Shown here: positions 51,403 to 60,778 of the stretch, piece after piece | How the letters are laid out: every line of letters begins with the position of its first letter | Numbering within the stretch: position 1 is the stretch's first letter | Source: Hymenobacter nivis | GTDB lineage: Bacteria > Bacteroidota > Bacteroidia > Cytophagales > Hymenobacteraceae | NCBI RefSeq assembly: GCF_003149515.1 | Contig: NZ_CP029145.1 | Location: 2,728,001-2,792,000, forward strand | Reading direction: 5' to 3' | DNA length: 64,000 bases | Position numbers and translations under genes: made by a program | The notes under the pieces: model-generated | The model's input: only the letters and a program-made list of their open reading frames with translations | Told to the model about the DNA's origin: nothing | Databases searched by the model: none

Positions 51403-52419
51403 ATGAAATACTTATTAGCCCTCCTTTGCTGCGGGGTTCTGCTACCCGCCCGGGCACAACAGGCACAGTTCACGGTGTGCAACCTGCGGCTGCCCAAGGA
51501 GCTGGCCTACTACGACAACCAGTTTTCCGGGCTCGCCGCCAGCGCCGATAAGCTGTACCTGATGTCGGAGAGTAGGCTCCAGGACAAGGCGGAGGCCAAG
51601 CTCTACACCGTGCGCCTTGCCGACCTCGACCGCCAACTCGCCGACACCACCTACGTGCTGCCCTACCAGAAGCTACCCATTACCGGCCTGCCCGCGCTGC
51701 GCGCCAAAATAGCCGCCGCCGGGCAGCGCTACGAGGGCCTGGAAGCCCTGCTACTCGTGCAGGACGCGGTGTACTTGTCCGTCGAAACCGATACTCCCTC
51801 GCCCCTTTGCTACCTGCTTAAGGGCCAGCTGCGCGCCGACGCCGTGGTGCTCGACACCACCTTTCTGCTGCCCCTGGCCAAGCCCCTGGCGGCCGATGGC
51901 AGCCACATCTACAACGCCGGCTTCGAGGCGCTGGCCGAGGCCAATAACCAGGTACTGGCCTTTTTCGAGTTCAACAGCTTTCCGGGCCAGAATCATATTT
52001 ATGGTTTAGATACCAGCCACTTATCCAGCGCCAGCGTGCCGGTTAAGCTGCCCCTGGCCCAGCTGCCCTTTCGCCTCACCGACGTCACGGCGGTCGGCAA
52101 AAACCGCTTCACGGCCCTGAATTATTTTTTCAAGGGCGGGGGCGGGGATGCCATCTACCGCACGCCGGCCAGCGACTTACCCAACGCGCAGCTCATCCTA
52201 GACCAGGGCGGCTACAAAAACTACTCTCGCCTACTCACTATCGAACTCAAAGACAATACGTTAACCTGGCAGCCGCTGTGGGAATTTCCCGAGCAGTACC
52301 GGGGCTACAACTGGGAGGGCATTACCGCTTACAAGGGCGGCTATTTCGTTATCAACGACAAATACACGCCCAGCCGGCCCTACCAAACCACTCTGTTGTA
52401 TTTGCAACCGCGGAAATAA
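51403..52419 (+). CDS. Secreted hypothetical protein
   Basis: A 338-residue exported protein (signal MKYLLALLCCGVLLPARAQ). The body looks like a beta-propeller-type fold with repeated strand blocks (FSGLAASADKLYLMSESRLQ; YEGLEALLLVQDAVYLSVET; FEALAEANNQVLAFFEFNSF; NWEGITAYKGGYFVINDKYT). The ending YNWEGIT..G is reminiscent of phytase-like/esterase-like secreted proteins. I do not assign an activity. Confidence 0.7.
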   Translation: MKYLLALLCCGVLLPARAQQAQFTVCNLRLPKELAYYDNQFSGLAASADKLYLMSESRLQDKAEAKLYTVRLADLDRQLADTTYVLPYQKLPITGLPALRAKIAAAGQRYEGLEALLLVQDAVYLSVETDTPSPLCYLLKGQLRADAVVLDTTFLLPLAKPLAADGSHIYNAGFEALAEANNQVLAFFEFNSFPGQNHIYGLDTSHLSSASVPVKLPLAQLPFRLTDVTAVGKNRFTALNYFFKGGGGDAIYRTPASDLPNAQLILDQGGYKNYSRLLTIELKDNTLTWQPLWEFPEQYRGYNWEGITAYKGGYFVINDKYTPSRPYQTTLLYLQPRK

Positions 52420-52532
52420 GGAACCGCCAAGCTTCTGGGCGAGACCAACGCTTTACTGCACAGGCGCACCCCCTCACTCCCCGCCCCGGGGCCCCAACCC
52501 GGACGGCCGGGCACCGTATAGCCGCCTAACCA

Positions 52533-52593
52533 ACGGTGATGGATTTCCACCGCGAACCGCCGGCGCCCACGCGCCGCGCTGATGATTCCTACG
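52533..52593 (+). promoter_or_regulatory. Fluoride riboswitch (crcB motif)
   Basis: Contains GGTGATGGATTTCCACCG, then GAACCGCC, a GC-rich hairpin and GCTGATGATTCCTAC, which are the conserved blocks of the fluoride aptamer in the right order and spacing. It is followed by a short CGACCGGTCG palindrome and the CLC start 39 bases downstream, so control of translation initiation is plausible. The gene it precedes has fluoride-type CLC motifs, which supports the call. Confidence 0.92.
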
Positions 52594-52631
52594 AAACCGA
52601 CCGGTCGCAGGGGCCCGCCGGCTGAATCATC

Positions 52632-53945
52632 TTGTTACTTCGCGCCGTGGCTTACCGTTTTGCTTCCTCTATTTTTCGCTGGCTGCCGGCCCGGCTGCGG
52701 ACTTCGTCTACCACTGCCACGGCAGTTTTTTTGCTGCGCTGGGCGCTGCTGGCGGCGCTGGTGGGGGCCCTGGCGGGCACGGCGTCGGCGGGCTTTTTGG
52801 TAGCGCTGGAGTGGGTGACGCGCTGGCGCGAGGCCCACTCTAGGGCCCTGGCACTGCTACCGGTGGGCGGCCTGCTGGTGGGCCTGGCCTACCATTACTT
52901 CGGCAACCGGGTGGTGAAGGGCAACAATCTGATTCTGGACGAGATACACGCGCCCAGCGACACGATTCCGCTGCGGCTGGTGCCGCTGGTGCTGGGCGGC
53001 ACCCTCGTTACGCACCTGTTCGGCGGCTCGGCGGGGCGCGAGGGCACGGCCGTGCAAATGGGCGCTGCCCTGGCCGACCAGCTGGGCCGCTGGCTGCCGC
53101 GGCGCGAGCGCCGGCTGCTGCTCATCGCGGGCATGAGCGCGGGATTTGCCGCGGTGTTCGGCACGCCGCTGGCGGGGGCCGTGTTTGGCTTGGAGGTATT
53201 TTTGCTGGGCTCCGTGCGCTACGACGCCATTCTGCCCAGCTTCCTGGCCGCTGTGGTGGCCGATGCCGTGACGCGCGCCTGGGGCGTAGGCCACACGCCG
53301 TACCCCGCGCTGGCGGCGCTGCCGCTCACGGCCACCGGGCTGGGCTGCACGCTGCTGGCGGGGGCCCTGTTTGGGCTGGCGGCGCGGTTTTTCGCCACCC
53401 TCACGCACGGCATCTCCCGGGTTTTCAGTCGGATAAAGTACCCGCCGCTGCGGCCGGTGGTGGGCGGCGCGCTGGTGGCAGCGGCCATGTGGGCCCTGGG
53501 CACCATGCGCTACGCCGGTCTCGGCGTGCCCGTGATTGTGGAGGCATTTCAGCACCAGTTGGGGCTCCAGGATTTCGCCCTAAAGCTGGTGCTCACGGCC
53601 CTCACGCTGGGCGCGGGCTTCAAGGGCGGGGAGGTTACGCCGCTGTTTTTCATCGGGGCGGCGCTGGGCTCGGCGCTGGCCGGGGTGCTGCCGCTGCCGG
53701 TGGCGCTGCTGGCGGGCATGGGTTTCGTGGGCGTGTTTGCGGGCGCGGCCAACACGCCCCTAGCCTGCGTGCTGATGGGCCTGGAGCTGTTCGGGGCCCG
53801 CGCCGGCGTGTACCTGGGCCTGAGCTGCGTGGTGGCCTACCTCTTCTCGGGCCACCACGGCATCTACACCTCGCAGCTAATCGGGCAAGCTAAAAACCCG
53901 CTGCTGGGCCGGCAGCAGGGCCGGCGGCTGAACGAGCTGGGTTAA
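52632..53945 (+). CDS. CLC-family transporter, fluoride/proton antiporter type (CLC-F)
   Basis: Inner-membrane protein of 437 residues with about ten helices. Where chloride CLCs have GSGIP this protein has KGNNLILDE (about 96-104). It keeps GGSAGREGTAVQMG with the gating Glu (about 137) and has FKGGEVTPLFFIG, a pattern found in fluoride-exporting CLC-F proteins. Placement behind a fluoride riboswitch strengthens the case that it expels fluoride. The start is a TTG at 52632; no ATG fits before the first helix. Subtype inferred, family sure. Confidence 0.9.
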   Translation: MLLRAVAYRFASSIFRWLPARLRTSSTTATAVFLLRWALLAALVGALAGTASAGFLVALEWVTRWREAHSRALALLPVGGLLVGLAYHYFGNRVVKGNNLILDEIHAPSDTIPLRLVPLVLGGTLVTHLFGGSAGREGTAVQMGAALADQLGRWLPRRERRLLLIAGMSAGFAAVFGTPLAGAVFGLEVFLLGSVRYDAILPSFLAAVVADAVTRAWGVGHTPYPALAALPLTATGLGCTLLAGALFGLAARFFATLTHGISRVFSRIKYPPLRPVVGGALVAAAMWALGTMRYAGLGVPVIVEAFQHQLGLQDFALKLVLTALTLGAGFKGGEVTPLFFIGAALGSALAGVLPLPVALLAGMGFVGVFAGAANTPLACVLMGLELFGARAGVYLGLSCVVAYLFSGHHGIYTSQLIGQAKNPLLGRQQGRRLNELG

Positions 53946-54110
53946 GGATGTAAAAATGTGAGGGATATGAGGGATGTGAGAATAAAGCTGTTTAAGGAAT
54001 CGTCAGGACGATATACTGAGCTTGCCGAAACATCTCTAATGCTCAACTAGCGCGGTTTCCAAGTCCGTGTACCGTAGCGCGCACTTAATAGTTCGCGCTG
54101 CTAGGGGCCC
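53946..54110. repeat. Repeat debris between CLC and FUSC genes
   Basis: ATGTGAGGGATATGAGGG-type sequence (53949-53990). It is followed by a half copy of a CGTCATGC element (ACTGAGCTTGCCGAAACATC, about 54014-54045) and a degenerate TAGCGCGG palindrome (54048-54085). No gene. Confidence 0.55.
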
Positions 54111-56249
54111 CTACTGCGCCACGGCCTCGGCGGCTTTGCTAATGTCGCCGCTCACTTTTTGCAGGAAAGCCAACTGCTCGCGCCAGGCGGGGTCATCGGG
54201 GGCAGCGGTGGCGGGCGGGGTGTCCGCAGCTGCCTCGGGGGCACCGGGGGCCAGGCAGCGCAGGGCCGTCGCCAGGGCCCCCTGGGCCCCCATCAGGGCG
54301 CGCCGGGTAGCAACCGTGAACGCGGGGCCCGGGTCGGCGGCGGCCAGGGCAGCAATGCCCGAGGCCAGAGTGTAGTTCAGCACCACAAATTCGTACACGG
54401 CGGTGGGGTGGCGGTGGGTGCGCTTGGGCTCGGAGAGCATCCGCTGGAAGGCGGCGGCCAGGTTGGCAGTGGCCACGTAGGCGGTTTTGCGGGCCAGGCG
54501 GTAGGCAGTAGGCGCGGGGCCGGCGGGGGCCGCCAGGCGAGCGGCCACCTGGTAGAGGTAGGCCTGGTTGGCGCGCAGCACGGCGGCCATCAGCTCGGGC
54601 AGGCCGGCAGCCTCCCAGCGCGGAAACAGGAAGTAGCCGCAGCCAAACGCAATGGCGCAGCCGAAGAGCGTGTCAATTATTCGCTCCTGAAGCACGCCGA
54701 GGTACTCAAATTTCAGCAGCCCATACATGATGATGAGGTAGGCCGTAAGGAACACCACGAACACCACGTAGCTCAGGCGCTGAAACGAGTAGGCCGTGAT
54801 GGCGAATACCACCAGCACGGCAAAGCGCACGTCGTTGCTGCTCACTGCGGCCAGCACAGCCAGGCCCAGCAGGCCGCCGCCCAGCGTGCCCAGGATGCGC
54901 TGCCCGTTGCGCTGCCGCGTGAGGCTGAACCCCGGCTTAAGCAGCACCGTGGCCGTGAGCAAAATCCAGTAGCTGTGCGACCCGTGCCACAGCAGCTCGG
55001 CCACGCCAAAGGCCACCACGCTGGCCACCAGCACCCGCAACGAGTGCCGGAACACCGCCGATTTCAGGGTGAAGCTTTGCCAGTAGGCGCCCGCTCGCCA
55101 GGCGTCGCGGGCGATGAACTGTAAGTGCTGGGCCGCGCGGCCGGGCACAGCGGGGGCCGCCCCGGGGCCCGCGGCGGCGTCGAAGTACCGGCTCATGTCG
55201 GCCAGGCGGCGGCTAAAATCGCGCAGAGTGACGAGCGTTTTCTTGAGCGGCCACACGCTGGGGCCCCCTTCCTGGGCCCCCAGTGCGTCGAGGTGGGTTT
55301 TGAGGGCTTCGAGGGCGGGCGCGAAGTCGGGCGGCGGGCCGCTCAAGGGCCGGTTGGCCTGGATGGCGGCCCCCAAGCGGTCGAGGGCCGCAGCCTGGTC
55401 GCGCAGCAGCCGGGCCACCTCATCGAGCGCACCGCTGGCGGCAAAGTCGCGCCGCAGGGCCCCATAGTCAAGAAAAGTAGCCGTGGCACGCTCGTACAGG
55501 TCCACCATATCAACGAAGGTGAGCACCAGCCGCCGGCCCGTGCTGGTGGACTCGTTCACCACCTGCCGGCTGCGGAAGAGCACGGCGCGCACGGCCTCCT
55601 GGGTGTCGCTCACGGCCACCTGGCGGGCCACCAGGCGGCGGTAGTCGTCGGCCAGGTCGGTGCGGGTGCGGTAAAAATCGGCCTTGGCGCTGAGGTAGCC
55701 GGCCAGCGCGTGGATGCTCTCGCCCAGCGCCTGCTGGGCCGCCCGGTAGGGCCCCACCCAGTTCAGCACCAGCGCCAGCAGGCCGTACCAGGCAGCGCCC
55801 GCGCCCAGGGCCAGCGCGTGGGGCAGCACCAGCGCCGGCTGCGCCGCCGGGTGGGCCAGCGTGAGCACCAGCGCCAGCAGGCCAGCCGTACCCACAGCCC
55901 CGGCCCGGGCCCCCCAGACCAGCAGCATGCTCAGCCCGAAGCTCAGCAAGGCCACTTCCAGCCCCAGCAGCCAGCGCACCGGGGCCACATAGCCCGTGAG
56001 CAGGGCCACGGCAAATACCAGCGCCAGGGCCGTGAGCTGACCGTTGCGGCGATGGGTGGGGGGGCCCGGCGCGTCGGGCACGCTCACGCACACGGCGCCC
56101 GTGGCCATGGTCAGGCCCAAGTCGAACTGCCCGAACTGGGCCCCCAGCGCCGCCGGCAGCAAAATGGCCACGGCCGTGCGCAGCCCACTCGAAAAGTCGG
56201 CCCCGAAAAAGAAGTAGTACAGGCGGGTAGGGAAGCGTGGGCGTGGCAT
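54111..56249 (-). CDS. FUSC-family membrane protein (YccS/aromatic acid exporter-like)
   Basis: A 712-residue inner-membrane protein with two blocks of about six helices (roughly 15-160 and 395-520) and large cytoplasmic regions. The pattern SLRVLVASVVAFGVAELLWH, YWILLTATVLLKPGFSLTRQ and RILGTLGGGLLGLAVLAAV is the FUSC core (RxxxTLxG). YFLFPRWE follows the last helix. Members export aromatic acids or have unknown roles. Convergent with CLC-F. Confidence 0.88.
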   Translation of the reverse strand: MPRPRFPTRLYYFFFGADFSSGLRTAVAILLPAALGAQFGQFDLGLTMATGAVCVSVPDAPGPPTHRRNGQLTALALVFAVALLTGYVAPVRWLLGLEVALLSFGLSMLLVWGARAGAVGTAGLLALVLTLAHPAAQPALVLPHALALGAGAAWYGLLALVLNWVGPYRAAQQALGESIHALAGYLSAKADFYRTRTDLADDYRRLVARQVAVSDTQEAVRAVLFRSRQVVNESTSTGRRLVLTFVDMVDLYERATATFLDYGALRRDFAASGALDEVARLLRDQAAALDRLGAAIQANRPLSGPPPDFAPALEALKTHLDALGAQEGGPSVWPLKKTLVTLRDFSRRLADMSRYFDAAAGPGAAPAVPGRAAQHLQFIARDAWRAGAYWQSFTLKSAVFRHSLRVLVASVVAFGVAELLWHGSHSYWILLTATVLLKPGFSLTRQRNGQRILGTLGGGLLGLAVLAAVSSNDVRFAVLVVFAITAYSFQRLSYVVFVVFLTAYLIIMYGLLKFEYLGVLQERIIDTLFGCAIAFGCGYFLFPRWEAAGLPELMAAVLRANQAYLYQVAARLAAPAGPAPTAYRLARKTAYVATANLAAAFQRMLSEPKRTHRHPTAVYEFVVLNYTLASGIAALAAADPGPAFTVATRRALMGAQGALATALRCLAPGAPEAAADTPPATAAPDDPAWREQLAFLQKVSGDISKAAEAVAQ

Positions 56250-56329
56250 GGGGCCAATGTACGGCTGGGCGGGCCGGCGGGGTGCCCTGCCCCGCGACCA
56301 ATTTTCGGCAAGGGTCCGTTCATCCCCGC

Positions 56330-56874
56330 CTAATTAACGGCGACGGATTTGGTCTTCACCACGATGCCGGCGTCCGTGAACTCGCTGTACCGCTCGATGA
56401 CGTAGCCCCGGTGGGCGGGGTCTTTTTCGATGGGCTTCACCCCGCTTTCCATCTCGTTGCAATGCACGGCAAAGGGCGGCACCGCGTAGGCCCAGCGGCG
56501 GTGCGCGGCGCGTAGCTGAACACCAGGTAGCTACGCCAGCAGCTGGTGAACCAGTCCGGCAGCACCCCGAGGTCGTCCTTGCCGTCGTCGTTCAGGTCGC
56601 CCAGGTTGGTGAGGGCCCCGCCAATGTATTTCCCTATCGCCAGGGGCTTGATAGCCGGGTTGGAAAACTGCACCACGCACCGGCACTCGCCCACGCAGTC
56701 CATGCTATCAGGCGTTAAGGGCGGCGGCACGGCCCAGGCAAACTCCGGGGCCCCATCGCCGTCGAAATCGCCCTTCACGGCGCCGGCCGGTACGAGCGTA
56801 CCCCCGACCAGCCGCGGGGCAGCGGGCACGGCGCCGCTCAGCCCCAGCAAAACAAGTACAAACCCGAAACGCAT
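56330..56874 (-). pseudogene. FG-GAP/VCBS-like secreted protein, frameshifted
   Basis: Starts MRFGFVLVLLGLSGAVPAA (signal peptide), with two calcium-binding-like repeats, GDFDGDGAPEFAWAVPPP and LGDLNDDGKDDLGVLPDW. The frame breaks near 56510 (YLVFSYAP). The other frame continues RRWAYAVPPFAVHCNEMESG, EKDPAHRGYVIERYSEF and VVKTKSVAVN to the stop at 56330. A single shift; could be real or a sequencing error. Confidence 0.72.
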
Positions 56875-57060
56875 GGCATTGCTATAAAAGACATTAAGGC
56901 TTTTTTTACGCCGGGGCCCGGCCGGGGTTGGCTGTGCCCCGGCCGGGCAGTGCGGGCCGAGGCCCGGGCAGCGCCCATCTTTTCAGGGGTCGTTTCGGGG
57001 CCCGGTGGGGCCCCGGCGCGGGCAGCTGCTAACCGACCTCCCACCCCGGCGGCGCGGCCG

Positions 57061-58017
57061 TTAGTACAGCACGTCGTCCACGGGCTCCACCTTGGGCGGC
57101 AGGGTGGCTTCGCCGAGCAGCTCGCGCAGGTCTATTTCGATACTGCGGCAAATGCTGGTCATCGGCACGTCGTTCATGGTGTTGTCGAACGGGTTTTCGC
57201 TGATGTGGCCCACCAGCTCAATGGTGTTGAACACCCACGACACGAGCACCGAGAACGGCACCATCAGCCACACGTGGTACTGGCCCAGGGGCAGGCGGCT
57301 GTCGAACTCCTCCACCAGGCCCAGCGGCAGCAGCAGCGCGAACAGCCACACAAACACGAAGCTGAAGTAGGCGTACTGCCGCGGAAACGGCGTGTTCTTG
57401 ATGCGTTCGCAGCCGCCCTGGAAGTTGAAAAAGTCCTGCACGGTCTGCATCATGGCCACCTGCCGGAACTCGCTGAGCAGGCCCACGCGGTGAAGGTCGA
57501 GCAACTCCTTGCTCTGGTGGCGCAGCAGGTGGGTGGGCGGGTTGGCGGCGAAGCGAGCGGCCGAGTCGTCGGGGTCGAGCAGGAAAGGGGCCACCTCGGC
57601 GTCCCAGCCCTCGGCGGTTTGGCGGCGCAGGTGCAGGCGCAGGGCGTTGCACCAGGCAATTTGGCGGTACACCAGGCGGCGGTGCAACACTTGCACCCGG
57701 TCCGCATCGGGGTAGCCGTCGGGAAACTGCACGAAGTCGAACACCCGCAGCGTCCACACCCGCGAGGTGTTCACGATGCTACCCCACAGCTGCCGGCCTT
57801 CCCAGAAACGGTCGTAGGAGCCGTTGTTTTTAAAGCCGATGTAGAACGCCACCGCCGTACCCAGCGTGGCCACCGGCTGCCACGGAATATCGAGCGCGTG
57901 CATGTTCAGGGGCCCGTACAAAAAGCAAATCATTCCATTGTAGACCAAGAAGAAAATTAGGCTATTGCGCGATAAGCGCCAGATGACGATGGGGCGAAGA
58001 TTGGTACGGACGTACAT
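57061..58017 (-). CDS. Bestrophin-family anion channel
   Basis: A 318-residue membrane protein of the bestrophin/UPF0187 family, anion or cation channels in bacteria. It starts MYVRTNLRPIVIWRLSRNSL and has LGTAVAFYIGFKNNGSYDRF then WEGRQLWGSIVNTSR, the conserved block. Also present are LLPLGLVEEFDSRLP and the C-terminal motif ENPFDNTMNDVPMTSICRSI. All typical. The ATG at 58017 fits the family. Confidence 0.92.
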   Translation of the reverse strand: MYVRTNLRPIVIWRLSRNSLIFFLVYNGMICFLYGPLNMHALDIPWQPVATLGTAVAFYIGFKNNGSYDRFWEGRQLWGSIVNTSRVWTLRVFDFVQFPDGYPDADRVQVLHRRLVYRQIAWCNALRLHLRRQTAEGWDAEVAPFLLDPDDSAARFAANPPTHLLRHQSKELLDLHRVGLLSEFRQVAMMQTVQDFFNFQGGCERIKNTPFPRQYAYFSFVFVWLFALLLPLGLVEEFDSRLPLGQYHVWLMVPFSVLVSWVFNTIELVGHISENPFDNTMNDVPMTSICRSIEIDLRELLGEATLPPKVEPVDDVLY

Positions 58018-58220
58018 GAATAAGCTGTTGAGAAGAACCCCGCATACGCCGCCGCCGGGCCCCGCGGCCAAACCCTGCCCTAAATAGGCCCTCCGGCCGC
58101 GGCCAGCGCGGGCATTATCTGAAGGCAGCCGACCCGGGCAGTGCCGGCGCGACGCCCAAAATTAGCGTATTTTGGGGGGTGATGCGCCGGCCAAATGGCT
58201 TTGGCACCCATCCTTCCTCC

Positions 58221-59042
58221 ATGCATACGCCCCTGTTTCCCGCCCTAGCCGTAGCCCTGTGCCTGGCCGCCGGCCCCGCCGCCCACGCCCAAAAACGGGC
58301 CCCCGTCCCCCCGCCCGACCGCACCCAGGTGTACGACTCAGTGGCCCAGCCGGCCGTGCCGCTGGGCGGCACCGCGCGCTACGCCCAGTTCCTGGCCGAC
58401 CACCAGCGCTACCCGGCCCCGGCCATGCAGCAGGGCCAGCAGGGCACCGTGCCGGTCAGCTTCGTGGTGGAAAAAACCGGCGTGGTGAGCCACGTGGAAG
58501 TAACTAAGCCCGTGGCCCCGCTGCTCGACGCCGAGGCCCTGCGCCTCATCAGGAGCGGCCCGCGCTGGACGCCGGCCAAAAACGGCGGCCAGGTGGTGCG
58601 CCAGCGCGTGACGGTGCCGGTGAGCTTCGTGCTCTCGCCCCCGGCCGCCACCGTGCAGCTGCCGGCCAAGGGCGGGGCCCCCACGCCGCCCAACGCGGCC
58701 GACATCGCCGCCTCGACCCACCCCAACCAGCCGGCCGTGGTGGCCCCCGACCGGCCCGCCACCCCGGTGGGCGGTACCGACGCGTTTTTTGCCTGGATCG
58801 AGAAGAACCAGCAGTACCCCAAGCTGGCCCGCCAGCGCAAAATCCAGGGCAAGGTGCCGGTCGAGTTTATGGTGCAGGCCGACGGCAGCCTGACGGACGT
58901 GCGCGTCCTCAAAAAAATGGGCTCGGGCCTCGACGAAGAAGCTCTGCGCCTGATCCGGACGGCCCCAAAATGGGAGCCCGCCACGTACCAGGGCAAGCCG
59001 TTAAAGCAAAAGCTGGTGCTGCCCGTCTTGTTCCAACTGTAG
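58221..59042 (+). CDS. Periplasmic protein with two TonB C-terminal domains
   Basis: A 273-residue protein with signal peptide (MHTPLFPALAVALCLAAGPA, then AHAQ) and two TonB_C domains. The first is GTVPVSFVVEKTGVVSHVEV ... EALRLIRSGPRWTPA (about 72-135). The second is GKVPVEFMVQADGSLTDVRV ... EALRLIRTAPKWEPATYQGK (about 200-270). It lacks the membrane anchor and proline linker of an energy-transducing TonB, so it is more likely a periplasmic adaptor. ATG at 58221 chosen for the signal peptide. Confidence 0.85.
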   Translation: MHTPLFPALAVALCLAAGPAAHAQKRAPVPPPDRTQVYDSVAQPAVPLGGTARYAQFLADHQRYPAPAMQQGQQGTVPVSFVVEKTGVVSHVEVTKPVAPLLDAEALRLIRSGPRWTPAKNGGQVVRQRVTVPVSFVLSPPAATVQLPAKGGAPTPPNAADIAASTHPNQPAVVAPDRPATPVGGTDAFFAWIEKNQQYPKLARQRKIQGKVPVEFMVQADGSLTDVRVLKKMGSGLDEEALRLIRTAPKWEPATYQGKPLKQKLVLPVLFQL

Positions 59043-59123
59043 GATGGGCCGGCGGCCCACTGGGGTCATACTTTTTGGTGGCGCCAGTTGTTGTGCTTGC
59101 GCCGCGCCTATCTTTTCTGCTCC

Positions 59124-60665
59124 ATGCTTACCGCCCAAATCGCCACCTTGCTGCCCGACGCCCCGCTCGCCCCCACCGCCGAGGCGCCCGTGTGGCCCTA
59201 CCAGGCCCGCTTCCGGCGCACGGCTCAGGCCCTGGCCGACGAGCTGTTTGGGCTGCTCGACGACGAATTGCATCCCCTGGTGCAGCTGCTGGCCCTGCCC
59301 ACCAACGCCGACCCGGCCGCCCGCTTTCTGGAAACCGGGGCCGACGCCCTGCCCGCGGGGCCCTTCGCCGGGGTGGTGGCCCGGGGCCTGGACCTGCAAT
59401 ACGCTAGCTTATGGGCCTACACCGACCGCGACGACCTCTCGCCCGCCATTCTGCACCGGCGGCAGGAAGGGCGGGGCCTGCGCGGGGCCGTGCAGGAGGT
59501 GCTGAACGCGCTGGACGCCGACACGCCCTACGCGCACTTCGCGGGCTGGCCCATCCGCATCAACGACTGCTTCATCATCACGGTGCTGCGGTTCCAGCGC
59601 AAGGCCTTGCGCGCCCACCCCAGCCTGCTGCCCAACCGCTTCTACACCGACGGCCGGCCCCTGTCCACGTCGCTGGCCATGGCCGTGATATACCGCTTCA
59701 ACGAGGAGGCCGTGAAAAACCTGAGCGAGCCCGAGCCCGGCGCGGGCGTGATGAGCCGCCCCCGCGAAGCCGAGGAGTTGCTGCGCGCCGCCGGCCGCTC
59801 TTTCCTCGATACGCCGGCCCAGGCCCTGGGCCTCGACCCCGCCGTGGCCCAGCTGTTCGTGACCTGCAACACCATTTCGAGCCTCCGCTACGAGGGCGCC
59901 GAGGGCGTGGGCCGGCTGCTGCTGGCCCGCCGCCACCACCCCAACCTGGAGGAGGTGTTCGCCCTCACCTGCCCCACCCCGCTCACCGATTACCGGGCCG
60001 TGCGCAAGCTGCTGGAGATGACGACCCCCGACGTGCACCTGCTCGCCGACGGCGAGAACGTGTACGCCCTGGGCCGCCAGGTGGGCCACTACGACACGGC
60101 CCGCGAGGACCTGTTCGCCGTCAACTTCATCACCCACTACGCCTGGGAGCTGCAGCACGGCACCCACCTGCTGCTGCGTGCCCACTACGGCCTGCCCGGC
60201 CTACCGCGCACGCGCCTGAGCCGTACCAACTTCCGGCGCGACCTCAAGCGCACCTTCGGCCTCACCGACGCGCCCAAGGTGGACAAGCTCTGGGACGTGG
60301 TGCTGGAGGCCAGCCGCCAGAAGCACGGCACGCTGCTCGTCATCACCACTGAGGCCCTGGCCGAGGCCGACCGCCTCAAGCTCCAGTGCACCCTCATTGA
60401 GCCCGTACCGCTCACGCCTCTCATCACGCGCCTCATCACGGCCATCGACGGGGCCGTACTGCTTGACCCCGAGGGCTACTGCTACTCCATCGGCGTGATA
60501 CTGGACGGCACCGCCAGCGGCCGCGGCGACGGCAGCCGCGGGGCCCGCTACAACTCGGCCCTGCGCTACGTTGAAAGCTCGCGCTACCCCTGCTTAGCCG
60601 TGGTTGTGAGCGAGGATGGCTTGGTGAACGTGCTCACCTCGAAGCGCGACGCCGGGGAGCGGTAG
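59124..60665 (+). CDS. Diadenylate cyclase (DAC) domain protein with large N-terminal sensor region
   Basis: A 513-residue cytoplasmic protein. The last ~130 residues match the DAC domain that makes cyclic di-AMP from two ATP: DGAVLLDPEG (Asp442), GARYNSALRYV (473-483) in place of the usual GxRHRAA, and VVVSEDGLVNVL (Glu about 497). The first ~380 residues have no membrane helix and resemble the putative sensor domain (DACNV type) described beside DAC domains; QKHGTLLVITTEAL links the two. The His-to-Tyr and Arg-to-Asn changes in the ATP-binding motif may alter activity. ATG at 59124 chosen for position; frame extends upstream to 59088. Confidence 0.8.
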   Translation: MLTAQIATLLPDAPLAPTAEAPVWPYQARFRRTAQALADELFGLLDDELHPLVQLLALPTNADPAARFLETGADALPAGPFAGVVARGLDLQYASLWAYTDRDDLSPAILHRRQEGRGLRGAVQEVLNALDADTPYAHFAGWPIRINDCFIITVLRFQRKALRAHPSLLPNRFYTDGRPLSTSLAMAVIYRFNEEAVKNLSEPEPGAGVMSRPREAEELLRAAGRSFLDTPAQALGLDPAVAQLFVTCNTISSLRYEGAEGVGRLLLARRHHPNLEEVFALTCPTPLTDYRAVRKLLEMTTPDVHLLADGENVYALGRQVGHYDTAREDLFAVNFITHYAWELQHGTHLLLRAHYGLPGLPRTRLSRTNFRRDLKRTFGLTDAPKVDKLWDVVLEASRQKHGTLLVITTEALAEADRLKLQCTLIEPVPLTPLITRLITAIDGAVLLDPEGYCYSIGVILDGTASGRGDGSRGARYNSALRYVESSRYPCLAVVVSEDGLVNVLTSKRDAGER

Positions 60666-60778
60666 GCGCTGGTCGGCCGGCACTTTTAAAATTTTGCGGT
60701 AAGCTTCGGCTAATTATTCCGTACCCTAGTTTTTACCTGGGCCCCGGGCTGCCGCATTTTAATCGACGGACGATATTT

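Noticed and set aside
59124..60665. Cytidylyl/cyclic-oligonucleotide (CBASS-type) cyclase
   Set aside because: No nucleotidyltransferase GS...DxD motif; the C-terminal motifs are of the DAC type and no effector gene is adjacent.
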